The translations under genes were made by a program, and so were the position numbers. Of a stretch of 64,000 nucleotides of DNA, positions 15,814-24,838 are shown one piece after another (positions within the stretch are counted from its first letter, which is position 1; every line of letters starts with the position of its first letter). The notes under the pieces are model-generated. The model searched no databases. It saw nothing but the letters and a program-made list of their open reading frames with translations, and was not told where the DNA came from. Source of the stretch: Microlunatus parietis. GTDB taxonomy: Bacteria; Actinomycetota; Actinomycetes; Propionibacteriales; Propionibacteriaceae. Location of the stretch: assembly GCF_013407955.1 (NCBI RefSeq), contig NZ_JACCBU010000001.1, positions 2,976,001 to 3,040,000 on the forward strand, read 5' to 3'.

Positions 15814-17022
15814 CTAGCCTCTGGCCAGGCCGATCAGTGCCGCCTCGACCGCCAGCAGGGGCGCGACGTTGTTCTCCAGGGCCTCCCGGCAGGCGAGCAG
15901 CGCATCGATCCGGTGCAGGGTCGAGGTCGCCGTCGACTTCCGTGCCAGGACGCCGAGCTGGGGCGCGAGCTCGGCGTTGACCAGCGGCGCGCCGGAACCG
16001 GTCTGCAGGCTGAGCAGGTCCCGGTAGAACCCGGTCAGCTCGGTCAGCGCCCGGTCGATCGCGTCCCGCTGGAACCGTTTGGCCCGGGCCTTCTGCTGAT
16101 CCTCCAGCTCCTTCATCGCGGCCTGGGCGTGCCGCGGCCGGGCCCCTTTCGTACCGAAGCCGAGCGCCTCGGACAGTTCCGCCTTCTCCTTCTGGTCGAG
16201 CTCGCCGGTGGCCGCGGCCGCTTCCTCCGCGGTGGCCTCGACCAGCTCGGCGGCCGCGCGCAGGCAGGAACCGAGGTCGGTGAGCCGACCAGGAATCGCG
16301 AGTACGGCAGCCCGGCGGTCCCGGGCGGCCTCGTTGCGGGCCAGCACCCGGGCCCGGCCGACGTGGCCCTGGGCGACCCGGGCGGCGAACTCGGCCAGCT
16401 CCGGTGTGATGCCGTCGCGGACCTGCAACAGCCGGGCCACGGCGTCGACGGTCGGCGTCTGCAGTGTCAGCAGCCGGCACCGGGACCGGATCGTCGGCAC
16501 CACGTCGTCGACTGTCGGGGCGCAGAGGATCCAGACGGTCTTCGCGGCCGGTTCCTCGATGCTCTTCAGCAGCGCGTCCGCGCCTCGTTCGGTGACCCGG
16601 TCGGCATCCTCGACGACGAGCACCTGCCGCCGTCCCATGGTCGGGCTCATCGCGGCCCGGCGGACCAGGTCGCGGACCTCGTCGACCCCGATCGACAGCT
16701 GTTCGGTCCGGACCAGGGTCACGTCGGGATGGGCCCCGGAGAGCGACGTACGGCATGCGGAGCACTCACCGCAGCCACCGCGGGTGCACTGCAGCGCCGC
16801 CGCGAACGCGCGGCCGACGTTGGACCGGCCGGACCCCGGTGGGCCGGTGACCAGCCAGGCGTGGGCCATCGCGTTGCGTTCGCCGGCGACGGCGCGGCGG
16901 AGCACGGCGACCGAACGCTCCTGGCCGATCAGCTCGGCCCAGACGCCGGGCAGCCCTTCGACGGGCTCAGGGGGCGCGGTGCCGGGCGGCCCTTCGACAG
17001 ACTCAGGGCGGGTGGTCGTCAT
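15814..17022 (-). CDS. holB: DNA polymerase III delta' subunit
   Basis: 402 residues. The clamp-loader AAA+ fold is visible: LIGQERSVAVLRRAV, AHAWLVTGPPGSGRSNVGRA (P-loop with Arg where Lys is usual, common in delta'), a Cys-rich zinc site CTRGGCGECSAC, VLVVEDADRVT and LLKSIEEPAAKTVWIL, then the sensor segment IRSRCRLL. It loads the beta clamp in the replisome. The N-terminus carries two short PESVEG/PEPVEG insertions encoded by copies of a dispersed repeat. The ATG overlaps the tmk stop (17019-17022), so the two are translationally coupled. A terminator follows at 15652. Confidence 0.95.
   Translation of the reverse strand: MTTTRPESVEGPPGTAPPEPVEGLPGVWAELIGQERSVAVLRRAVAGERNAMAHAWLVTGPPGSGRSNVGRAFAAALQCTRGGCGECSACRTSLSGAHPDVTLVRTEQLSIGVDEVRDLVRRAAMSPTMGRRQVLVVEDADRVTERGADALLKSIEEPAAKTVWILCAPTVDDVVPTIRSRCRLLTLQTPTVDAVARLLQVRDGITPELAEFAARVAQGHVGRARVLARNEAARDRRAAVLAIPGRLTDLGSCLRAAAELVEATAEEAAAATGELDQKEKAELSEALGFGTKGARPRHAQAAMKELEDQQKARAKRFQRDAIDRALTELTGFYRDLLSLQTGSGAPLVNAELAPQLGVLARKSTATSTLHRIDALLACREALENNVAPLLAVEAALIGLARG
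16954..16972. repeat. Dispersed short repeat, copy 1, inside holB
   Basis: CCCTTCGACGGGCTCAGGG. It encodes PEPVEG in the holB frame. Repeats of the form CCCTTCGACAGGCTCAGGG are scattered through many actinobacterial genomes (from memory). A second copy lies 17 bases downstream. Confidence 0.7.
16990..17008. repeat. Dispersed short repeat, copy 2, inside holB
   Basis: CCCTTCGACAGACTCAGGG, two bases different from copy 1 and encoding PESVEG close to the holB start. Both copies lie in the variable N-terminal extension before the conserved fold starts, so the reading frame is kept. Confidence 0.7.
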
Positions 17023-17654
17023 GACGTCAGTGTGCCGGAACGGTCCGACAGCAGGGCCGCGACCCGATCCGCGACCGCGGCCGCGATCGCGGCCTCGGAG
17101 TCCCGGGCCGGCAGCACCAGGTAGTCGGCGGGACGTTCGGCGGCCAGGTCGAGGAAGTGCTGCCGGGCCCGATCGTGGAACGACTCCCCGGCGGACTCGA
17201 GCTTGTCCTTGACCGACTTGCCGCTGACCGCCTGCCGCGGATCGAGGTCGAGCAGCACGGTCAGGTCGGGCCGCAGGTCGGCGGTGGCCCAGCGGGCGAT
17301 CCGGGACACCTCGCCCAGATCCAGCACCCGCCCGGCGCCCTGGTACGCCAGCATGGAGTCGATGTAGCGGTCGCACACCACGACCGCACCGCGCTGCAGC
17401 GCCGGCCGGACGAGCTCGTACAGATGCTGCGCCTTGTCCGCCGCGTAGAGCAGCGCCTCGGCTCGGGGATCCAGCTCGCCGGAGGCGTGGTCCAGCACCA
17501 GCCGCCGGATCTCCCGCCCGGCCGGGGTGTCTCCCGGCTCGAAGGTCCGGACCACCTCGTGGCCCCGCTCCCCCAGCCAGGCCGCGAGCCGGCGGGCCTG
17601 GGTCGACTTGCCGACCCCGTCGCCGCCCTCGAAGACGATGAACAGGCCGGTCAC
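17019..17654 (-). CDS. tmk: dTMP kinase
   Basis: 211 residues, cytosolic; it phosphorylates dTMP to dTDP with ATP. It has Walker A GGDGVGKST (residues 10-18), the family motif FEPGDTPAGREIR, VVVCDRYIDSMLAYQGAGR (the DRY/H signature) and DLTVLLDLDP. The start is a GTG that overlaps the stop of the CYTH/CHAD gene (GTGA, 17651-17654), with GAAG upstream. It also overlaps holB at its 3' end, so the block CYTH/CHAD-tmk-holB is one coupled operon. This is the canonical copy; a second, divergent kinase lies at 12483. Confidence 0.94.
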   Translation of the reverse strand: MTGLFIVFEGGDGVGKSTQARRLAAWLGERGHEVVRTFEPGDTPAGREIRRLVLDHASGELDPRAEALLYAADKAQHLYELVRPALQRGAVVVCDRYIDSMLAYQGAGRVLDLGEVSRIARWATADLRPDLTVLLDLDPRQAVSGKSVKDKLESAGESFHDRARQHFLDLAAERPADYLVLPARDSEAAIAAAVADRVAALLSDRSGTLTS

Positions 17655-19093
17655 GACTTCTTCACCACCTTCGCCCAGCGACGCAGGAACTCGGCCCGGT
17701 CCGCGGCCAGCTCGGTCAGCTGCCGCTCGTAGCGGCGGCCCAGTTCGAAGGCCTCGCCGGGCGTCGTGTCCGCGGCGCTCTCCCGGATCCGGTCGACCCG
17801 CTGCGCGCGATCGGTGACGACGGCGAAGGCCTGCCGAGCCCGGTCCAGCCGGCGCCGCTCCCCGGCGAAGCCGGAGTCGGGTCCGATCTCGGTCAGCCGC
17901 AGCGCCCGGTGGTACGCGGCGAGCGCGTCGGCCAGGTTGTCCCACTCCGCCCGGCCGGACTCCGGGGAGAGGCCGTCGCCGGCCGCGAACGCCTCGGCCC
18001 GCGCATCGTCGACGACGGTCCCGGTCACGTCGCCGGCGGGCAGCCGGTCCAGGTGGCCGACCTTCGGGGCCCGGATCGCGCTGACCAGCCTGTCGAGCAC
18101 GGCCAGGTAGCGTTCCCCGCGCAACCGGGTCCGCAGTGCGGACACCACGCCCGAACCGGAGCCCGTACCGGCATCGACGATCCAGTCCAGTTCCTCGTCC
18201 AGGTCGGAGATCCAGTCGGCGTCCAGCACGCCGGACAGGGCCTCGGCCTCGTCCCGGAGCCGGGACACCTCGGCGACGACGTCGGCGGCCAGCAGCGCGT
18301 CGGTCTTGTCGTCGGCGGCCCCGGACAGCCGGAGGTCGGCCGCGATCAGGGCCCGCAGCCGGACCGCGAGCCAGCGGGCCACGAAGGCCCCGAACGGCAG
18401 TTCGCTGCCCGGCGGCTCGGCGGCCGGGAAGTCGGTCAACCCGGTCGCCGGCGCCCCCAGCCGCTGCACCAGCGGCGGGAACTCGTCGATCAGGGTGCCG
18501 CCGACTCCGCTCAGCGCCTCGACCAGCCAGGTCCGTTGCTCGGGCGTCGGACCGGGACCGGATCCGGCCAGCGTGACCTCGCGGTAGCGCGCAGTGGTCA
18601 CCCCGCCCCGCCGCACGGTCATCCGGTCGTCCCGCAGCAGCGCCAGGCCGCGCCCGTCGGCGTCGCGGAACTCGAACTCGCGGCGGTCGCAGGTCAGCGC
18701 GGCCACCGGTCCCAGCGGGGCCCGCCGCCGGAACGGGCGGATCAGCCGGGCCAGCTCGTCCGGCAGGTCCCCGTACCCCATCGGTTCGGAGCGCTCGGCC
18801 GGCAGCAGCGGAGCCCAGGCGGAAGCGGCGAGATACCACTCGCCGCGCTCGCCGACGACCCGGTGCGCCAGCACCACCCCGGACCGCAGCAGCCGGTGGT
18901 CCGGGGCGTCCAGCACCGTGACGTCCATCGTGTACGTCGCGTCCGAGCCGGCCCGGCCGACCAGCGCGGCCAGCCCCAGGTCCGGATTGATCAGCCGCGG
19001 CGCCGTCGCCGGGTACGGCATCTCGAACCGGACCGGCCAATCGGCAGCAGCCGGCTCGACGATCGCCTCCGCCGAATGCTTGCGCTTGGCCAC
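17651..19093 (-). CDS. CYTH/CHAD-like domain protein
   Basis: 480 residues. The N-terminal half resembles a CYTH domain: ALTCDRREFEFRDADGRGLA, LLRDDRMTVRR, then TARYREVTLAG, with charged beta-strands. The C-terminal half is alpha-helical and Arg/His/Asp-rich (FGAFVARWLAVRLRALIAAD; LRTRLRGERYLAVLDRLVSA) as in CHAD domains, which bind polyphosphate. The usual N-terminal ExExK motif of CYTH is not seen, so catalytic triphosphatase activity is uncertain. It is part of the tmk-holB operon and lies 14 bases downstream of the topA stop, so it may be transcribed from the topA promoter. Confidence 0.72.
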   Translation of the reverse strand: MAKRKHSAEAIVEPAAADWPVRFEMPYPATAPRLINPDLGLAALVGRAGSDATYTMDVTVLDAPDHRLLRSGVVLAHRVVGERGEWYLAASAWAPLLPAERSEPMGYGDLPDELARLIRPFRRRAPLGPVAALTCDRREFEFRDADGRGLALLRDDRMTVRRGGVTTARYREVTLAGSGPGPTPEQRTWLVEALSGVGGTLIDEFPPLVQRLGAPATGLTDFPAAEPPGSELPFGAFVARWLAVRLRALIAADLRLSGAADDKTDALLAADVVAEVSRLRDEAEALSGVLDADWISDLDEELDWIVDAGTGSGSGVVSALRTRLRGERYLAVLDRLVSAIRAPKVGHLDRLPAGDVTGTVVDDARAEAFAAGDGLSPESGRAEWDNLADALAAYHRALRLTEIGPDSGFAGERRRLDRARQAFAVVTDRAQRVDRIRESAADTTPGEAFELGRRYERQLTELAADRAEFLRRWAKVVKKS

Positions 19094-19107
19094 GGCCGCC
19101 CTCCGGA

Positions 19108-21918
19108 TCAGTGCCCGGAGTCGGAGGCGGCGACCTCGGACGGCCGGCCGTTGCCGACGGACCCGCCGTTCGAGGCGCCACCGTTCGAGTCGTTCGCCAC
19201 GGTCCCGGACGCGGTCTTCTTGGCGGCCGCCTTCTTGGCCGGCGCCTTCTTCGCGGCCGCCTTCTTCGCCGGTGCCTTCTTCGCGGCGGCCTTCTTCGCC
19301 GGCGCCTTCTTCGCGGCCCGCTTCTTCGGCGCCGGTCCCTTGGCCCGCTTCTCGGCCAGCAGTTCCGCCGCCCGTTCCGGAGTGATCGTCTCCACGTCGT
19401 CGCCGCGGCGCAGCGTCGCGTTGAACTCGCCGTCGGTCACGTACGCACCGAACCGGCCGTCCTTGATCACCATAGGCTTGCCGGACGCCGGGTCGTTGCC
19501 GAGTTCCTTCAGCGGCGGCTTGGCCGCGGCCCGGCCGCGCTGCTTCGGCTGGGCGTAGATCTGCTCCGCCTCTTCGAGCGTGATCGAGAAGATCTGGTCC
19601 TCCGACTCGAGCGACCGCGAGTCCGTGCCCTTCTTCAGGTACGGGCCGTAGCGACCGTTCTGCGCGGTGATCTCGGTGCCCTCGGCGTCCTTCCCGACCA
19701 CCCGCGGCAGGCTCATCAGCTGCAGCGCCTGCTCCAGCGTGACGCCCTCGACGGTCATCGACTTGAACAGCGAGCCGGTCCGCGGCTTGGCGCTCTTCGG
19801 CGCGTCCTCGGGCAGCACCTCGGTCACGTACGGCCCGAACCGGCCGTTCCGCGCGACGATCATGGTGTGCGTCTCCGGGTCCAGCCCGAGCTCGCGCTCC
19901 TCGCCCATCGGCTTGCTGAGCAGTTCCTTGGCAAGATCAACAGTGAGCTCGTCCGGCGGCAGTTCGTCGTCGACGTTGGCCCGGCGGCCCTCGCCGTCCT
20001 CGACGTACGTCCCGTACCGGCCGACCCGGACCACGATGTCGGAATCAAGATCACCGACCTGGAAGGTGGACAGCCGGCGGGCGTCGATCTCGCCCAGCTC
20101 GGTGACCAGCTTGTGCAGGCCTTCAAGATCATCATCGCCGAAGTAGAACTCGGTCAGCACCCCGATCCGTTCGGCATGACCGTCGGCGATCTGATCAAGG
20201 ACCTCCTCCATCTCGGCGGTGAACTTGTAGTCCACCAGCCGCGGGAAGTGCTCCTCCAGCAGCCGGGTCACGGCGAACGCCAACCAGGTCGGCACCAGGG
20301 CCGAGCCGCGCTTGAACACGTAGTCCCGGCTGGTGATCGTCCGGATGATCGACGCGTACGTGGACGGCCGGCCGATCTCCAGCTCCTCCAGCTTCGCCAC
20401 CAGCGACGGCTCCGTGTAGCGGGCCGGCGGCTTGGTCTCGTGACCGGACGCGAGCACCTGCTCCGGCCGCAGCGACTGGCCCTCGGTCAGCGCCGGCAGC
20501 CGGGTCTGCTTGTCGTCGGACTCGCCGTCGGCGCCCTCGTCGATGGACTCGACATAGGCCTTGAGGAAGCCGTAGAACGTGATCGTGCGACCGGACGCGG
20601 TGAACGTGCAGTCGGGCTGGCCGTCGGCGTGCGCGTTGATCTTGACGGTGATCGTGTTGCCCTGCGCGTCGGCCATCTGGGAGGCAACGGTGCGCTTCCA
20701 GATCAGATCGTAGAGCCGGAATTGATCACCGGTCAGCCCGGTCTGGGCCGGGGTCGCGAAGGACTCGCCGGCCGGCCGGATCGCCTCGTGCGCCTCCTGC
20801 GCGTTCTTCACCTTGGAGGCGTACACCCGCGGCTGCTCCGGCAGATATTGATCACCGAACAGCTGCCGGACCTGGCTCCGCGCCGCGTTGATCGCGGTGC
20901 TGGAGAGGGTGACCGAGTCGGTTCGCATATAGGTGATGTAGCCGCCCTCGTAGAGGTCCTGGGCCACCGACATGGTCCGCTGCGCGGTGAAGCCGAGCTT
21001 GCGGCCGGCCTCCTGCTGCATCGTCGTGGTGCGGAACGGCGCGTACGGGCGCCGGGTGTACGGCTTCGACTCGACACTGCCGACCGCGAACGTACCGGTG
21101 CGCAGCGCCGCGGCCAGTTCCTCGGCCCGGGACTGATCGAGATGGACCAGTTCCTCGGACGCCTTCGTGATCAAGGAACCGCGGGCGTCGAAGTCGCGGC
21201 CCTGCGCCACCCGGGCGGGGCCGACGTGGGTCAGCCGGGCCGGGAACTGCGGCGGCTCAGCCTCGGCGCCGGCATCCAGGGTCGCGTCGAGATCCCAGTA
21301 GGAGGCGCTGCGGAACGCGATCCGCTCCCGCTCCCGGTCCACCACCAGCCGGGTCGCCACCGACTGCACCCGGCCCGCCGACAGCCGCGGCATGACCTTC
21401 TTCCAGAGCACCGGCGAGACCTCGTAGCCGTACAGCCGGTCCAGGATCCGCCGGGTCTCCTGGGCGTCGACCAGGTCGGTGTCCAGCTCGCGTGGGCTGG
21501 CCACGGCCTCGGCGATGGCGTGCGGGGTGATCTCGTGGAAGACCATCCGGCGAGCCGGCACCTTCGGCTTCAGTTCCTGCAGCAGGTGCCAGGCGATCGC
21601 CTCGCCCTCGCGGTCACCGTCGGTGGCGAGCAGGAGTTCCTCGGCCCCGGCCAGGGCCTCCTTCAGCGACTTCAGGGTGGCCCGCTTGTCCGGGCTGACC
21701 ACATATAAAGGAGCAAACCCGTTGTCGACATCGACGCCGGTCCGGGCCCACTTCTCGCCCTTGTACTTCGCCGGTACGTCGGCCGCCCCCGTCGGCAGAT
21801 CGCGTACGTGGCCGCGACTCGACTGCACGACATAGCCGTCGCCGAGGAAGCTCGCGATCTTGGTCGCCTTGGTCGGCGACTCCACGATCACCAGGCGTCT
21901 GCCTGCCTTTGCTGCCAC
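19108..21918 (-). CDS. topA: DNA topoisomerase I
   Basis: 936 residues. Toprim domain at the N-terminus (RRLVIVESPTKATKIASFLG; ATDGDREGEAIAW with the DxE metal residues), then DRLYGYEVSPVLWKKV and the catalytic tyrosine Y330 in YITYMRTDS. The C-terminus has four topo-C repeats (NGRYGPYL-like units) and no zinc fingers, ending in a Lys/Ala/Pro tail made of tandem KKAPAKKAAA units, as in other actinobacteria; such tails help DNA binding. The start is GTG 21918, with AAGGAG 11 bases upstream. It relaxes negative supercoils behind polymerases and is essential in this phylum. Confidence 0.97.
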   Translation of the reverse strand: MAAKAGRRLVIVESPTKATKIASFLGDGYVVQSSRGHVRDLPTGAADVPAKYKGEKWARTGVDVDNGFAPLYVVSPDKRATLKSLKEALAGAEELLLATDGDREGEAIAWHLLQELKPKVPARRMVFHEITPHAIAEAVASPRELDTDLVDAQETRRILDRLYGYEVSPVLWKKVMPRLSAGRVQSVATRLVVDRERERIAFRSASYWDLDATLDAGAEAEPPQFPARLTHVGPARVAQGRDFDARGSLITKASEELVHLDQSRAEELAAALRTGTFAVGSVESKPYTRRPYAPFRTTTMQQEAGRKLGFTAQRTMSVAQDLYEGGYITYMRTDSVTLSSTAINAARSQVRQLFGDQYLPEQPRVYASKVKNAQEAHEAIRPAGESFATPAQTGLTGDQFRLYDLIWKRTVASQMADAQGNTITVKINAHADGQPDCTFTASGRTITFYGFLKAYVESIDEGADGESDDKQTRLPALTEGQSLRPEQVLASGHETKPPARYTEPSLVAKLEELEIGRPSTYASIIRTITSRDYVFKRGSALVPTWLAFAVTRLLEEHFPRLVDYKFTAEMEEVLDQIADGHAERIGVLTEFYFGDDDLEGLHKLVTELGEIDARRLSTFQVGDLDSDIVVRVGRYGTYVEDGEGRRANVDDELPPDELTVDLAKELLSKPMGEERELGLDPETHTMIVARNGRFGPYVTEVLPEDAPKSAKPRTGSLFKSMTVEGVTLEQALQLMSLPRVVGKDAEGTEITAQNGRYGPYLKKGTDSRSLESEDQIFSITLEEAEQIYAQPKQRGRAAAKPPLKELGNDPASGKPMVIKDGRFGAYVTDGEFNATLRRGDDVETITPERAAELLAEKRAKGPAPKKRAAKKAPAKKAAAKKAPAKKAAAKKAPAKKAAAKKTASGTVANDSNGGASNGGSVGNGRPSEVAASDSGH

Positions 21919-22077
21919 TGAGAGGTCAACTCCTTGAGACTGTGAGTATGGTTCCACCCCCTGCCGCCCCGTGCGCACCCCCCGATGCGCTCACCCTGAC
22001 TTTGGGCGCAGTGATCCTGATGCTAATCGGCGTGTCAATACGGTTGCCGGGCGGGAACCCTCGGCGGGGAGGGTACC

Positions 22078-23556
22078 TCAGCGCAGGAAGCCATCCCGAA
22101 TCAGCGTCCGCAATCGCGGCATCAGTTCGGCCCTGAGTTCCGCTTCGTCGGCCTCCAGGACGGTCGCGACAGCGGCGATGATCGTGCCCAGGTCCAGCTC
22201 GCCGTCGCAGGCGCCGACCACCCCGGCCAGCGCGGTGCCGGCCTCCACCGCACGCCGGAAGCCGCGCTCCTGCCGGAGCACGACGTGCCGCGGGTCGCCG
22301 CTGCCCGGGGTCGCCAGCGACTCCTCCGAGACGTCGCCGGCGACCGTGACATGCCAGCTCAGCAGAGTCGCGTCGGAGCGGCGGCGGAGGGTGTCGACGG
22401 CGTCCAGCCGCTCGGTGATGGCCGGCGCGATCGGCTGTTCGATCGGGTGCGGCCAGTGTTCGTACGTGACGTCGGGTTCGGCGTCGGTGCGGCGCAGGGT
22501 GATCCAGCCCATCCCGATCCCGGTGATGCCGAGCCCGGACAGATAGTCCAGCCAGGCTCCGTATTCCTGTCGGTAGGACGGCCGGCCGACCACGCCGGCA
22601 TCGGCCAGCCAGAGCTCGACGTACTCGGCCGGGTCGAGCACCTCGCGCTGCACCACGTGCACGTCGCAGCCGGTGACCCAACCGCCGAGCCGGTCCGCCC
22701 AGTCCTGGCCTTCGACGTGGGCCCAGTTGGCCAGCACCTGGCAGACGCCGCCCTCGGTCAAGTGCTCGGGCGCGGCCCGGACCAGTTGCTCGACCAGCGA
22801 GTCGCCGGCCCGGTCCCCTTCCCGGTACGTGAGCCGCCGCCCCGCCGGACTCGGCGGTGCCATCACGTACGGCGGGTTGCTGACGATCAGGTCGAACCGC
22901 TCGCCGGCGACCGGCCGGAACAGGTCGCCGTGCCGCAGGTCGGCCTCGACCTCGTTCAGTGCGAGGGTGAGCCGGGCCAGCTCGAGAGCACGCGGACTGA
23001 GATCGGTCGCGACCACCGCCTCGGCATGCCCGGCCAGGTGCAGCGACTGGACGCCGCAGCCGGTGCCGAGGTCGAGAGCCCGCCCGATCGGCCGCCGTAC
23101 GGTGAGCTGGGCCAGCGTCGCCGACGCCGACGAGACGCCGAGCACGTAGTCCGGCCTGATCGGCGTGATCATGGTGTCCAGGCCCGGCGTCAGGTCCGCC
23201 ACCACCCAGTACGGGTCGTCCCCCTCCTCGTCCGAGGCGTAGGGGCGAAGATCGACCACCGCGCGGACCGTACCGTCGCTGTCGGCGAGCAGCCCGGTGT
23301 CGATCATGGCCGGGACCAGCCCCGGAAAGGCCGCGTCGACGGCGGTGCGCGGCACCGGGCGCTGCAGCAGGAAGGTCCTGATCATGGTCGCCAGCGGGTC
23401 GTCCCGGCCGGCCAGTGCACGCTCCGCCGGCACCGTACTGTTCCGGCCCAGAGCGCGGTGCGCGTCAGTGCCGATCGCGGCGAGCACGCCGTCGACCGTG
23501 TAGCTGGCGGCCCGGCAGGCCTCCCGGAGTTCGGCGCAGGCGGTCGTGGTCAGCAC
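22078..23556 (-). CDS. Class I SAM-dependent methyltransferase with N-terminal DUF7059-like region
   Basis: About 492 residues. An N-terminal winged-helix-like region (residues 1-130) precedes a Rossmann methyltransferase: GRALDLGTGCGVQSLHLAGH (motif I), VVATDLSPRALELARLTLAL and FDLIVSNPPYVM, an NPPY motif typical of amino-group methylation on glutamine, adenine or guanine (PrmC/RsmC-like). A C-terminal all-alpha segment follows. The target is not known; similar genes next to topA occur in other actinobacteria. The start is uncertain: GTG 23556 is chosen (GGGATGATGCGGGC upstream), but a GTG at 23598 is also in frame. Confidence 0.88.
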   Translation of the reverse strand: MLTTTACAELREACRAASYTVDGVLAAIGTDAHRALGRNSTVPAERALAGRDDPLATMIRTFLLQRPVPRTAVDAAFPGLVPAMIDTGLLADSDGTVRAVVDLRPYASDEEGDDPYWVVADLTPGLDTMITPIRPDYVLGVSSASATLAQLTVRRPIGRALDLGTGCGVQSLHLAGHAEAVVATDLSPRALELARLTLALNEVEADLRHGDLFRPVAGERFDLIVSNPPYVMAPPSPAGRRLTYREGDRAGDSLVEQLVRAAPEHLTEGGVCQVLANWAHVEGQDWADRLGGWVTGCDVHVVQREVLDPAEYVELWLADAGVVGRPSYRQEYGAWLDYLSGLGITGIGMGWITLRRTDAEPDVTYEHWPHPIEQPIAPAITERLDAVDTLRRRSDATLLSWHVTVAGDVSEESLATPGSGDPRHVVLRQERGFRRAVEAGTALAGVVGACDGELDLGTIIAAVATVLEADEAELRAELMPRLRTLIRDGFLR

Positions 23557-23601
23557 GCCCGCATCATCCCACTGCGGGCCCGGGCTCCGCGGAGCCACCC
23601 G

Positions 23602-23681
23602 ATGTCGCGATTTCTCTGCTGATCAGCCGGTTCAACGTTGCAACAGGCTCCAACGGCCCGTGCCAAGAGAAATCGCGACAT
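23602..23681. repeat. Foldback element B (16-base perfect arms)
   Basis: ATGTCGCGATTTCTCT (23602-23617) and its exact reverse complement (23666-23681) flank 48 bases. It lies between two minus-strand genes. The arm sequence differs from elements A and C but the build is the same: 16-base arms and a spacer of about 50-60 bases. Confidence 0.7.
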
Positions 23682-23689
23682 GTCCCGCG

Positions 23690-24838
23690 CTAGGTCCTGC
23701 GAGCCGACGGCACGATCCGGTCCAGCTCGGCCCGAGCCTCGCTGATCAGAAGCCGGGCCCGCCGCACGTCGCGGTCCCGGTTCGGGTTGTCCAGGTTGCC
23801 CAGGGCGACGGCGAGATCGATCTGCGCCTGGTGCAGGGTCTGGATGCCGCGCTCACCGGCGCCACCGGCCAGGCCCCGGACCAGCCGACGGGCTCGGCGC
23901 CGGTTGCCCAGCGTGCGCAGGTCCTCGAGTTCGGCAGCCGTGATCGTCTGCGGCGGCTCGCCGGCGAGTTGATCACGGAACCAGGCGAACTCGCGGCGGG
24001 CCGGGATCCGGTACATCAGCCAGACGAACAGCCCGACGATGATCATCTTCGGGATCAGGCTGAGCAGCCCGAGATTGGCGAGCCACGGGCTGTTCCAGAG
24101 GAAGTGGACGGCCCAGCCGCCGAGCACGCCGAGCCCGGCGCCCGCGATCCGGCGCGGCCAGGGCAGTTGCACCTGGGTGATCGCGTAGCCGAGTCCGAAC
24201 CCGACGAGGGCGCTGTAGACCCAGTGGCTGGTGGCGCCGACCAGGGCCCGGCTGAGGCTCACCGCAATTGCGCCGATCCAGTCGCTGTTGGGATCGTTGA
24301 GGGCCGCGGTGTAGGCGTACGAAAGGTTCTCCACCACCTGGAAGCCGAGCCCGGCGGCGGCGCCGAGGATGAAGCCGTCCAGGGTGCGCTGCAGGTGGGA
24401 CCGGCAGAGCAGCATGATCAACAGCACTCCGATGCCCTTCAGCCACTCCTCGGTCAGCGGCCCGGCGATCGCCGGACCCCACCTCTCGCTGAGGTCCGTG
24501 CCTCCGACCGCGACCAGGAACTCCAGGAACGCCCGGTTCGGGATCACCGCCAGCGTCGCGGCCGTGCCGCCCCAGACCGCGCAGGCCCACAGCAGCGACA
24601 CCGGTTCCTTCTCGAACGGGTCCAGGCGCAGGATCACCCAGCCGATCAGGGCGGCCATGATCAGATTCGTGGGCAGCCAGGCCACCGGCGCCGCGAGGGT
24701 CCAGCCGGCGGCCGGGAAGACCACGAACGGCAGGTGGTAGAACGCCGCGTACCCGATCGGGATCAAGATCGCCCAGAACAGCAGCCGGCGCGGCTGCCAG
24801 AGGACCGGGCCGCGGCCGGCCAGCGCAAGGTCAGCCAT
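23690..24838 (-). CDS. PrsW family intramembrane metalloprotease
   Basis: 382 residues, 8-9 membrane helices in the first 290 residues and a charged cytosolic tail with helical repeats. The catalytic motifs are present: PLTEEWLKG (Glu130-Glu131), GLGFQVVENLSY, ATSHWVYSALVGFGLG and WAVHFLWNS, which place Glu and His ligands inside the membrane. PrsW enzymes cleave membrane proteins such as anti-sigma factors. The substrate is unknown and no sigma/anti-sigma pair is nearby. It overlaps the 3' end of the upstream membrane-protein gene by 8 bases, so the two form an operon. Confidence 0.92.
   Translation of the reverse strand: MADLALAGRGPVLWQPRRLLFWAILIPIGYAAFYHLPFVVFPAAGWTLAAPVAWLPTNLIMAALIGWVILRLDPFEKEPVSLLWACAVWGGTAATLAVIPNRAFLEFLVAVGGTDLSERWGPAIAGPLTEEWLKGIGVLLIMLLCRSHLQRTLDGFILGAAAGLGFQVVENLSYAYTAALNDPNSDWIGAIAVSLSRALVGATSHWVYSALVGFGLGYAITQVQLPWPRRIAGAGLGVLGGWAVHFLWNSPWLANLGLLSLIPKMIIVGLFVWLMYRIPARREFAWFRDQLAGEPPQTITAAELEDLRTLGNRRRARRLVRGLAGGAGERGIQTLHQAQIDLAVALGNLDNPNRDRDVRRARLLISEARAELDRIVPSARRT

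Noticed and set aside
19200..19330. Repeat element at the 3' end of topA
   Set aside because: It encodes the Lys/Ala/Pro tail usual for actinobacterial topoisomerase I, so no separate element is needed.
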